The notes under the pieces: model-generated
Database searches by the model: none
Told to the model about the DNA's origin: nothing
What the model saw: only the letters and a program-made list of their open reading frames with translations
Position numbers and translations under genes: made by a program
From: Actinomycetota bacterium
Lineage (GTDB): Bacteria > Actinomycetota > Acidimicrobiia > IMCC26256 > PALSA-610
DNA: 6,057 nt
Direction: 5' to 3'
NCBI GenBank assembly: GCA_030839105.1
Contig: JAUZEI010000691.1
Coordinates: forward strand, 1 to 6,057
Shown: piece by piece, positions 1-5,417 of the stretch
Position numbering within the stretch: the first letter of the stretch is position 1
How the letters are laid out: each line of letters begins with the position of its first letter

Positions 1-714
1 GGCCAGCGCCTGCGCGAGCGGACGGCGAGCCGGCGTGGCGTAGTGCACGTTGTTCGTCGCCACCACTTCCACACCGACGCGCATCGCGATCTGGGCGAGC
101 GCATCGTTGCGGTGCCGGTCGAGTGGATCGCCGTGATCCCAGAGCTCGACGAACACGCGCTCGCGCCCGAAGCCGTCGACGAGCTCGCGGAGCGCGTGCT
201 CGGCCGCCGCGGGACCGTCGCGGACGAGTGCGGCCGGCACCGTGCCCTTGCGGCAGCCGGTGAGCACGAACCAATGGTCGTTCCCGGTGCTCGGACCGTG
301 GCCGTGGACCGGCGCCCGCGCCGCCTCCGCCAGGTGTGCCAGCGCCGTTCGGGGCGCGCCCTTCTCCCCCGCCAGCTGCGCATCACTGATCGCCTTGGCG
401 AGGCGGGCATAGCCGGTCGTGCCCTGGGCCAGCACGATCAGGTGCTCACCGGGCGGATCCGCGACGCCGTTCGGCGGCCCGGGAAATGCACCGCGTGCGT
501 CGCGGGCGGCGAGGGTCAGCTCCGCACCGAAGACCGTCGGCAGCGCGAGGGGACGGGCCGCCTCCGCAAACCGGACCACTCCGTAGAAGCCGTCGTGATC
601 GGTGAGCGCGAGCGCGGCCAGGCCGAGGCGCGCCGCTTCTTCGGCCAACTCCTCGGGATGACTCGCGCCGTCGAGGAACGAGAAATTCGAATGGCAGTGC
701 AACTCCGCGTACAC
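1..714 (-). CDS. dnaE2: Error-prone DNA polymerase DnaE2, N-terminal part (runs off left edge)
   Basis: This is the first 238 codons of the alternative C-family DNA polymerase that performs error-prone translesion synthesis with ImuB in SOS-induced cells. The product opens with YAELHCHSNFSFLDGASHPE, the hallmark of a DnaE2 PHP domain: an HxH pair at residues 6 and 8, LTDHDGFYG at 37-45, then FGAEL (62-66) and TNNVHYA (220-226). Only PHP-region sequence is present; the polymerase palm, fingers and HhH domains lie outside the window. No ATG precedes YAEL, and the frame is closed upstream by a stop inside the tetranucleotide repeat. The best start is therefore GTG at 714-712, with a GGAG 8 nt before it. 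The gene follows imuB after 84 nt on the same strand, so it is probably the third gene of the SOS operon, although a separate promoter cannot be excluded. The housekeeping DnaE1 is less likely because of this partner context and the short N-terminus. The family call is firm; the exact start is moderately sure. Confidence 0.93.
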   Translation of the reverse strand, partial: MYAELHCHSNFSFLDGASHPEELAEEAARLGLAALALTDHDGFYGVVRFAEAARPLALPTVFGAELTLAARDARGAFPGPPNGVADPPGEHLIVLAQGTTGYARLAKAISDAQLAGEKGAPRTALAHLAEAARAPVHGHGPSTGNDHWFVLTGCRKGTVPAALVRDGPAAAEHALRELVDGFGRERVFVELWDHGDPLDRHRNDALAQIAMRVGVEVVATNNVHYATPARRPLAQALA

Positions 715-722
715 AGCCGATA

Positions 723-726
723 CTCC
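723..726 (-). promoter_or_regulatory. Ribosome binding site of dnaE2
   Basis: GGAG on the minus strand, with 8 nt to the GTG at 714. It is the clearest Shine-Dalgarno-like motif ahead of any gene in the window and supports the GTG start, since no ATG is available in this frame. It also suggests that dnaE2 is translated from a leadered, probably polycistronic mRNA. Confidence 0.55.
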
Positions 727-753
727 GGTCGTTACTTGCTTCGGTCCACCTCG

Positions 754-797
754 GGCCAGCCAGCCAGTCGGTCGGTCGGTCGGTCAGCCAGTCAGTC
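754..797. repeat. Tetranucleotide repeat, 11 units of RGYC
   Basis: Eleven consecutive 4-bp units read, on the plus strand, GGCC, AGCC, AGCC, AGTC, GGTC x4, AGCC, AGTC, AGTC. Every unit fits purine-G-pyrimidine-C. The tract ends just before the imuB stop codon and fills about half of the 84-nt gap before dnaE2. It shows no obvious inverted symmetry, so it does not look like a terminator hairpin. The run of four identical GGTC units is a potential slippage site. A change in unit number would alter the length of the untranslated stretch between imuB and dnaE2 without touching either protein. Confidence 0.85.
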
Positions 798-798
798 G

Positions 799-2493
799 TC
801 AGTCGTAGATCGCTTCGACGCCCGCTCGTCCGCCCTCGACGACGACGATGCACGCGACGTCGTCATGGCTCCCTCGGGCTCCGCTGCGCTGCGCTTCGTC
901 CGCACTGACCACGAGTTGCCACCGCGCGCAACGGTGGTATGCGTGTGGATCCCACCAGCGCACGTCGTGCGCCCACGGCCCCGCCCACGCGCGCACCGCA
1001 CCCCCGCCCGCCGGAAGCGCGCGGCACCGCACGTGCGCGGGCGCCCGCGACTGCTCGCCTCGCCCGTTCACCGCGACCGCATCGCCGCGCGCGTCGACGA
1101 GCTCGGCCGGAAGCGGAGGATCGAACACGCGCGCCGGGAACGGCGGTGGGAGCGCACCCGGCCACGCCGCGACCTCCGTACCCGTCGCGAGCGGGCGCTC
1201 GGGCTCGCGCGGTTCACCCCACGGAACAAAGCGGACCTGTTCGGCCGCCGTGCGCCCTCCTTGCACCACCGCGGTGGTCACCGCTTCGTAACCGAGGATT
1301 CCCTGGACGCGGGCGAGCGCGCGATCGGCGCGTTGGTGCGCGACCTGGTCGCCACCCCAGAACCCGAGTTGGCGCCCGTCGGCCGGCACCACCTCGTCGG
1401 GAATCAGTGTGAGCACGGTGATGCCGGCGGTCGTCTCGCCTGTGTTGATCCACGCATCGAGCTGCCAGCGCACTCGTTCCGCGAGCACACCGGGAGTGAG
1501 CGCGTCGCCGTACTCCGAACGGGTGTGCCGCCAACAACGGGTGAGGCGCTCGCCGTGCTCGGTCTCGGCCACGACGAGCACGCGCGTGCACGCGAGTCCG
1601 CGCTCGGCCAGTCGTTCGAGCAGCCGGTCGGCCAGCTCCTTCGCGGCGAAGGCGGCGATGTCGACCCGTTCCGCGGGTGGATCGAGCTCGGTGCGCTCCA
1701 CGAGGTCGGGCGGAGGCGCCACGAACACGGACGGCCCGGGATCGATGCCTCGGGAAAGCTCATGGATGCGGCGACCCTCGGATCCGAAGCGGGCGAGCAC
1801 CGCGTCGGACGCCAGCGCCGCGACCGAGCCGAGCGTGGGCAGCCCGAGGCGCACGAGCAGACCGGCCAGGTCGTCGTCGTCGAGCACCGACACCGGCCAC
1901 GGCGCGACGAACTCGGCCGACCCGCCCGGGGCTACGACGACCGAACGGCGGGCCGCGAGCCGGGCGACGAACACACCGTCGGCGATCCCCACCCGTACGT
2001 CGTCGCCGTCGGGACCGAGCGCGGCCGCGACCCCGGCCCGAATCTGTTCGGCGAGCGCGCCATCGCCGCCGAAGTAGCGCGAGGGACCGCGCGTGGAGAA
2101 CTCGCACCGGCCCGGACGTTCGAGCACGACGCGCGGGGTGAAGACCTCGATGGCGCGTGCCACTACTTCGAACGTACGCGCCTCGTTCGCCTCGTCGGCG
2201 TCGACGCACACCGCTTCGGGACAACGTGCCTCCGCCTCGCGCCGGCGCATCCCCCGCGTCACGCCCGCCGCGCGCGCCTCGGATGACGCGGCCCGCACGA
2301 GATCGCGACTCCCGATCCGTTCGCGCACGATGAGCGGACGACCGCGCACGTCGTCGACACCGATCGCGTCGGCGTGTATCCGCGCCGCGATCACCGGCCA
2401 GTCCGGACACCAGACACAACCAGTACGAGTCGCTCGCGCTCCGCCTCCCACCGAACCCGCTGCACCTTCGAACCGATCCGCCGCGCGACTCAT
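799..2493 (-). CDS. imuB: ImuB, inactive Y-family polymerase homologue (mutasome adaptor)
   Basis: The 564-aa protein belongs to the DinB-like Y family that links DnaE2 to the sliding clamp and to ImuA during SOS mutagenesis. The N-terminal palm begins RTGCVWCPDWPVIAARI (about residues 23-39), where an active polymerase has an Asp-rich motif. The region expected to hold the catalytic S-x-D-E reads LERPGRCEFSTRGPSRYFGG (124-143), so the metal-binding acids appear absent, as in known ImuB. Thumb and HhH-like sequence follows (about 200-250), then a little-finger-like region. QLGFWG at 375-380 matches the clamp-binding motif of mycobacterial ImuB (QLPLWG type). The tail carries VRAWAGPW, RWWDP and a terminal VVEGGRAGVEAIYD typical of the family. 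The frame is open upstream to 2883, but that extension is low-complexity and antisense-like. The ATG at 2493 overlaps the imuA stop as ATGA and was chosen as the start, implying translational coupling. SOS control is inferred from the LexA box ahead of imuA. Confidence 0.93.
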   Translation of the reverse strand: MSRAADRFEGAAGSVGGGARATRTGCVWCPDWPVIAARIHADAIGVDDVRGRPLIVRERIGSRDLVRAASSEARAAGVTRGMRRREAEARCPEAVCVDADEANEARTFEVVARAIEVFTPRVVLERPGRCEFSTRGPSRYFGGDGALAEQIRAGVAAALGPDGDDVRVGIADGVFVARLAARRSVVVAPGGSAEFVAPWPVSVLDDDDLAGLLVRLGLPTLGSVAALASDAVLARFGSEGRRIHELSRGIDPGPSVFVAPPPDLVERTELDPPAERVDIAAFAAKELADRLLERLAERGLACTRVLVVAETEHGERLTRCWRHTRSEYGDALTPGVLAERVRWQLDAWINTGETTAGITVLTLIPDEVVPADGRQLGFWGGDQVAHQRADRALARVQGILGYEAVTTAVVQGGRTAAEQVRFVPWGEPREPERPLATGTEVAAWPGALPPPFPARVFDPPLPAELVDARGDAVAVNGRGEQSRAPAHVRCRALPAGGGAVRAWAGPWAHDVRWWDPHAYHRCARWQLVVSADEAQRSGARGSHDDVACIVVVEGGRAGVEAIYD

Positions 2494-3140
2494 CCCGCGC
2501 GCGCGTGCGCACGCACCCCTTTTCCCTCGACGCGCACGTCGACGACATCGGGCGCGAGGAGGCCTCCCCCCGTTGTGAGGCCCGACCAGTCGCGGCCAAC
2601 GGCTTGGAGGCGGAAGGTCGCCTCTGCCGGCCACGGTCCGAGTGCAACGAGCACGGTTGCGCGCTCGCGTGCTCGGGCCGTGAGCCGGCGGGCGTCGCCG
2701 GGCCGCAAAGCCGGGGGGACCGCGGCCGCGACGAGCGAGACACCGTCGAGAAGAGCACCGACAACTGTCGACCATCGATCGGGCGTGACCCGGCGGACGA
2801 TCGCGCACCGTTCCAACGCGACCCCCATCTCGGCCGCGGCCCGCGCGCCCAATGTTCCGTCGGGATCGACGACCGCCGCCCACTCGCCCACGGAGGTGGT
2901 TGCCGCGGCGAGGAGGAATGCAACGGTCGTCGACCCCGCACCCGGAGGCCCATCGAGCGCGACCGTGCTGCCGCGTCGAATACCGCCCGCCGGGAGGAGC
3001 TCACCGATCAGACCGGGGACGGTGAGGAGGCGGTCACCGGCCAGGACCGTCGGAGCGGCCCGGTTCGCGGCCGCGCGCAACTGCGCTCGGGCGTGCTCGT
3101 CGCGCCGGGGCAGAGTGGGGGAAATCGGGGTTGCGACCAC
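2490..3140 (-). CDS. imuA: ImuA, RecA-like SOS mutagenesis protein
   Basis: The 216-aa product, counted from GTG at 3140, is a small RecA/SulA-related protein of the ImuA type that works with ImuB and DnaE2. LLPAGGIRRGSTVALDGPPGAGSTTVAFLLA (about residues 48-78) is the RecA-like nucleotide-binding region. Its P-loop reads GPPGAGST, with Ser where the Walker A lysine is expected. AAVVDPDGTLGARAAAEMGVALERCAIVR (88-116) parallels the RecA Walker B strand and the segment after it. The stop overlaps the imuB ATG. GTG 3140 is preferred over the in-frame ATG at 3215 for three reasons: the upstream residues are Pro/Arg-rich and family-unlike, the longer form would place the LexA box inside the gene, and a TATCTT -10-like hexamer ends 6 nt before the GTG, which suits a leaderless transcript. 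The identification rests mainly on the RecA-like core and on its position directly before imuB. The actinobacterial form (often called ImuA') is divergent from the proteobacterial one. Confidence 0.85.
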   Translation of the reverse strand: MVATPISPTLPRRDEHARAQLRAAANRAAPTVLAGDRLLTVPGLIGELLPAGGIRRGSTVALDGPPGAGSTTVAFLLAAATTSVGEWAAVVDPDGTLGARAAAEMGVALERCAIVRRVTPDRWSTVVGALLDGVSLVAAAVPPALRPGDARRLTARARERATVLVALGPWPAEATFRLQAVGRDWSGLTTGGGLLAPDVVDVRVEGKGVRAHARAG

Positions 3141-3146
3141 GGCTCG

Positions 3147-3176
3147 AAGATAGCGAACATATGTTCGGGTCTGCAA
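3147..3176 (-). promoter_or_regulatory. Probable promoter of imuA-imuB-dnaE2
   Basis: On the minus strand a -10-like TATCTT (3152-3147) lies 18 nt after a weak -35-like TTGCAG (3176-3171). The LexA palindrome occupies most of the spacer. Transcription starting about 7 nt after the -10 would begin at or next to the GTG at 3140, giving a leaderless mRNA, which is common in actinobacteria. No Shine-Dalgarno motif is evident, which agrees. The hexamer matches are modest, so the call rests on the joint arrangement. Confidence 0.5.
3154..3167. promoter_or_regulatory. LexA operator (SOS box) of the imuA operon
   Basis: CGAACATATGTTCG is a perfect 14-bp palindrome fitting the CGAAC-N4-GTTCG LexA box of mycobacteria and other Gram-positive bacteria. 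It sits 13 nt upstream of the imuA start codon, between the -35 and -10 elements, where bound LexA would block RNA polymerase. Induction after DNA damage through RecA-stimulated LexA cleavage follows from established SOS biology. Confidence 0.9.
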
Positions 3177-3223
3177 GGGCGGCGGCGGGTCAGGCCTACC
3201 GGGTATGTGGCACACCTCCTCGC

Positions 3224-3229
3224 TACTCT
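3224..3229 (+). promoter_or_regulatory. Probable -10 element of the DUF222/HNH gene
   Basis: TACTCT fits the TANNNT pattern of actinobacterial -10 elements. Eight nucleotides separate it from the ATG at 3238, so a leaderless transcript is possible. No good -35 hexamer is seen 16-18 nt upstream. The LexA box begins one base after it. Confidence 0.4.
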
Positions 3230-3230
3230 A

Positions 3231-3244
3231 CGAACATATGTTCG
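3231..3244. promoter_or_regulatory. LexA operator (SOS box) of the DUF222/HNH gene
   Basis: CGAACATATGTTCG is identical to the box at 3154-3167 and again a perfect palindrome. The ATG at 3238-3240 lies inside it, so the second half-site encodes the first residues of the protein (Met-Phe). It directly follows a -10-like TACTCT, so LexA bound here would cover the probable transcription start. In Mycobacterium tuberculosis, LexA boxes are known ahead of several 13E12-family genes, which supports regulation of this gene. Confidence 0.87.
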
Positions 3245-4410
3245 CCTCGCTGATGTCGGCCCGCAGCATGTTGGATGAGATCGCCCTGGCGTTCGACGCG
3301 TCCTCGTTGTCGGCGGCCGAAGCGGTGCGGGTGGTCGACGAGCTGGGCTCGATTCGTCGTGTTGTCGACGGCATGGTGGCGAAGGCCGCGCGGCGCGTCG
3401 CGGAAACCCACAGTGGCTCGCAGAGCGCGGCCGCGTCGGTCGCGCGTTCGCTCGGCGTCGGCGTCGGCGAGGTGCGCGGCGCGATCGAGACTGCAACGAA
3501 GCTGGAGGGACTGCCCGCCACCGATCGGGCGGTGCGCGAGGGACGCCTGTCGGGACGCGAAGCCCAGTTGATCGCGGGTGCGGCCTCGCACAACCCCAGT
3601 GCGGAAGCCGAGTTGCTGGCGATCGCGAAGCACGGCCTCGTGCCGTTACAGGACGCGTGCGTCGCGGCTCGGGCGCGGGTCGAAGATCCGGCCGCGCGGC
3701 GCAAGCGGCACCACGCGCAACGCGAGTTCCGGAGCTGGACCGACGCCGACGGGATGTGGGCCGGGCGATTCCGCTACGCACCCGAGGTCGGCGGTGCACT
3801 GAAGGCTGCGATCGAGAAGCAGGTGCAGCGCATCTTCCGGGATCACAAGAACCCCGTCGACAACGAGTCCAACGACGCCTATGCCGCCGACGCGGTCGCC
3901 GGATTCGTACTCGGCGATCCAACCGAGACCGCGGGAACGGTCTCGACCGCGACCAAGGGCGTCGACGCGACGGTGCACATTCTGGTCTCACACGGCACGT
4001 TGGTGCGAGGCGGGGTCGCTGATGGCGAGGTGTGCGAGATCCCTGGGGTCGGCCCGGTCGACGTCGGTTGGGTGACCGAGCTACTCGGGTCCGCGTTCCT
4101 CACCGCGGTCATCAAGAAGGGCAAGGACATCACCACGGTCGCGCATCTCGGGCGGCGTGTTCCGGCCGAAGTGTTGACCGCACTCGTCGTGAGCGGGCGC
4201 GAGTGCGACATCGAGGAGTGTCACCACCGCGGCTACCTCGAACGCGACCACGTCCACGACCACGCCCTCGGCGGACAAACCAGCTTCGCGAACCTCGGCT
4301 GGCTCTGTTACCGCCACCACCGACTCAAATCGGGCGGCTGGCAACTCGGCGTACGCGATCCCGGCACCGGGAAACGCAAACTCCGCCAACCTCCCTCGAG
4401 GGCGGCATGA
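3238..4410 (+). CDS. DUF222 / HNH endonuclease-like protein (13E12-repeat type), SOS-controlled
   Basis: The 390-aa protein joins an N-terminal helical DUF222 (13E12) region to a C-terminal HNH nuclease domain. DUF222 spans about residues 10-260 and includes VRVVDELGSIRRVVDGMVAK and LPATDRAVREGRLSGREAQL. The HNH segment (about 322-365) has the zinc-type cysteines C323, C328 and C357, RDHVHDHALGG with H338 as the likely first HNH residue, N352 in NLGWLC, and HH at 360-361. All the expected HNH residues look intact, so it could cut DNA. The family's biological role is not established. The start is ambiguous: ATG 3238 lies in the LexA box and opens MFASLMSAR; ATG 3205 would add 11 residues; 3253 and 3268 are shorter options. 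I chose 3238 because it suits a leaderless transcript from the -10 at 3224 and a Met-Phe opening I recall from relatives. No Shine-Dalgarno motif precedes any candidate. The gene is divergent from imuA and convergent with the reductase gene, with 14 nt between stops. Confidence 0.88.
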   Translation: MFASLMSARSMLDEIALAFDASSLSAAEAVRVVDELGSIRRVVDGMVAKAARRVAETHSGSQSAAASVARSLGVGVGEVRGAIETATKLEGLPATDRAVREGRLSGREAQLIAGAASHNPSAEAELLAIAKHGLVPLQDACVAARARVEDPAARRKRHHAQREFRSWTDADGMWAGRFRYAPEVGGALKAAIEKQVQRIFRDHKNPVDNESNDAYAADAVAGFVLGDPTETAGTVSTATKGVDATVHILVSHGTLVRGGVADGEVCEIPGVGPVDVGWVTELLGSAFLTAVIKKGKDITTVAHLGRRVPAEVLTALVVSGRECDIEECHHRGYLERDHVHDHALGGQTSFANLGWLCYRHHRLKSGGWQLGVRDPGTGKRKLRQPPSRAA

Positions 4411-4424
4411 TTGTCGAGGCGGGC

Positions 4425-5000
4425 CTACTCGTTTGCCGCGCGCGTCCGGTAGTGGAGGTAGACCGTGCCGTTGCCGAAACGGCGTTCGTCCAGCAGTTCG
4501 AGGCCCACGAGCACATCGTCCGGCAGAGCGTGCGTGCCGCCGCCCACGGCGATCGGCGTGACGAACAGCTGGAGCTCGTCGACGAGTCCGGCCCGGATCG
4601 CGTGCGCCGCGAGGTGGGGACCGCCTACCGATATGCCGCGTTCCTCCGCGGCTTTCATCTGCGCAACCGCTTCGGGGTCGAAGCTGCGCTCGATCCGGGT
4701 CCGGGCGCTGGATGCCGCATCAGCATCGAGTGTCGTGGAGTACACGACCTTGTCGGCCGCCTGCCAGATCTCCGCGTAGTCCCGCTCGACGGGCGATTGG
4801 TCGGGAGCGGTCGGCGCGGTCTCCCAGTAGACCATCGTCTCGTACATCCGGCGTCCGTACAGGTACGTGCCGACCGACCGTTCGCAGTCGTTGACGAAGG
4901 CGTGCACCTCCGCATCGGGCGCGGCCCAATCGAAGTTACCGTCCTTGTCCGCGATGTAGCCGTCCAGCGATGTGATCGCCGAGTAGATCAAGTTGCCCAT
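4425..5000 (-). CDS. RibD C-terminal / dihydrofolate reductase-like family protein
   Basis: The 191-aa protein has the fold and motifs of the DHFR-like RibD-C family (YyaP/YwjB group), probably an NADPH-dependent reductase of unknown substrate. Visible landmarks are an initial strand NLIYSAITSLDGYIA (residues 3-17), LYGRRMYETMVYW (47-59), KVVYSTTLD (84-92), the dinucleotide-binding ISVGGPHLAAHAIRAGLVDEL (123-143) and TPIAVGGGTHAL (148-159). The length is typical for stand-alone members. It is probably neither FolA, whose conserved substrate-site sequence is absent, nor full RibD, which has a deaminase domain. The ATG at 5000 fits the family N-terminus. It lies 54 nt after the Nfu-like gene on the same strand, with a -10-like TAAGTT 6 nt before the start and no Shine-Dalgarno motif, so a separate leaderless transcript is likely. 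The substrate cannot be told from sequence; members are often annotated as deaminase/reductase or DHFR family without proof. Confidence 0.9.
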   Translation of the reverse strand: MGNLIYSAITSLDGYIADKDGNFDWAAPDAEVHAFVNDCERSVGTYLYGRRMYETMVYWETAPTAPDQSPVERDYAEIWQAADKVVYSTTLDADAASSARTRIERSFDPEAVAQMKAAEERGISVGGPHLAAHAIRAGLVDELQLFVTPIAVGGGTHALPDDVLVGLELLDERRFGNGTVYLHYRTRAANE

Positions 5001-5006
5001 CGCGCG

Positions 5007-5012
5007 AACTTA
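5007..5012 (-). promoter_or_regulatory. Probable -10 element of the DHFR-like gene
   Basis: TAAGTT on the minus strand matches TANNNT and ends exactly 6 nt before the ATG at 5000, the same geometry as TATCTT before the imuA GTG. A weak TCGAAC lies about 19 nt further upstream. No Shine-Dalgarno motif is visible. The call is inferred from this spacing. Confidence 0.35.
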
Positions 5013-5054
5013 CCGAGTCGGCCCCGGCCCGGTTCGAGCGTCCGCGCGCCGGAG

Positions 5055-5408
5055 CTACTGGACTTTGGAGATCTCGGGCTCGACGCCGCGGGCTTCGAAC
5101 GACCAACCTGCGTCGTCGCCGTAGAACTCGAAGAGGTGCTCGATCGTGTAGACGGCCCGGGGCTCGAGTGCGGGCCACACGTCCTCGGGGGCTTCGACGG
5201 TCACGACGTTGGAGTAGATCGTGACCTTGCGCGCACGCGCCTCGAGCAGCCGGCGGGCCAGCACGTCGGGCGGCCTGTCGCCCGAGCGCATCGGGGAATC
5301 CTCCGTGTACACCTCGATCGCCATGCCCGTGAGCGATCGGTCGCACTCGAAGAAGCGAATATCCGGCGAAGCACCCGCGCGCACCGTCACCGTGATCGGC
5401 TGACCCAT
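5055..5408 (-). CDS. Small protein resembling a lone Nfu/NifU N-terminal domain
   Basis: This 117-aa product has no name I recognise. Its pattern resembles the Nfu N-terminal domain. It has a short strand with SPDIRFF (residues 14-20), a middle segment with a potentially ordered LTG, then PPDVLARRLLEARARKVTIYSNVVTVEAPEDVWPALEPRAVYTIEHLF (47-93). This last part matches the family sequence of helix, strand, 'ITV', 'W..L.P' and helix. The C-terminal CxxC domain of Nfu, which binds the iron-sulfur cluster, is missing, and the only cysteine is C22. A cluster-carrier role therefore cannot be assumed. The start ATG at 5408 lies 9 nt after the pgi stop, so the two are probably co-transcribed; the upstream bases offer only a weak GGCGG as ribosome site. 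There is no signal peptide or membrane segment. The gene is real by its conserved-looking, ordered composition compared with the antisense frames. The function is unknown, and the domain resemblance is an inference from pattern only. Confidence 0.75.
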   Translation of the reverse strand: MGQPITVTVRAGASPDIRFFECDRSLTGMAIEVYTEDSPMRSGDRPPDVLARRLLEARARKVTIYSNVVTVEAPEDVWPALEPRAVYTIEHLFEFYGDDAGWSFEARGVEPEISKVQ

Positions 5409-5417
5409 GCCGCCAGC

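Noticed and set aside
43..2286. Very long plus-strand open frame (747 codons) opposite dnaE2 and imuB
   Set aside because: It is antisense to two clearly identified genes, its product is rich in Arg, Gly and His with no recognisable family, and long antisense frames are expected at this GC content.
2494..2883. In-frame N-terminal extension of imuB by 130 codons
   Set aside because: The extension lies within imuA, is Arg/Gly-rich and has no family resemblance; the ATGA junction gives a natural start at 2493.
3008..3160. 50-codon minus-strand frame starting at the ATG within the first LexA box (MFAIFEP...)
   Set aside because: It is out of frame with imuA, overlaps it and has an antisense-like composition; the ATG is a by-product of the palindrome.
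3141..3215. In-frame N-terminal extension of imuA to ATG 3215
   Set aside because: It would put the LexA box inside the coding sequence and adds a Pro/Arg-rich stretch unlike the family; GTG 3140 fits the -10 position better.
3161..3253. 30-codon plus-strand frame starting in the first LexA box (MFGSARAAAG...)
   Set aside because: It is short, has low-complexity composition and no family resemblance, and is explained by the same palindromic ATG.
4393..4402. 10-bp palindrome CCCTCGAGGG near the convergent 3' ends, considered as a terminator
   Set aside because: It has no loop or T-tract, lies inside the HNH coding sequence and is too short for an intrinsic terminator.
5013..5054. GC-rich segment between the Nfu-like and DHFR-like genes, considered as a terminator
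   Set aside because: No clear stem-loop followed by T residues could be drawn; it contains only one LexA half-site (TCGAAC), which is not enough for an operator.
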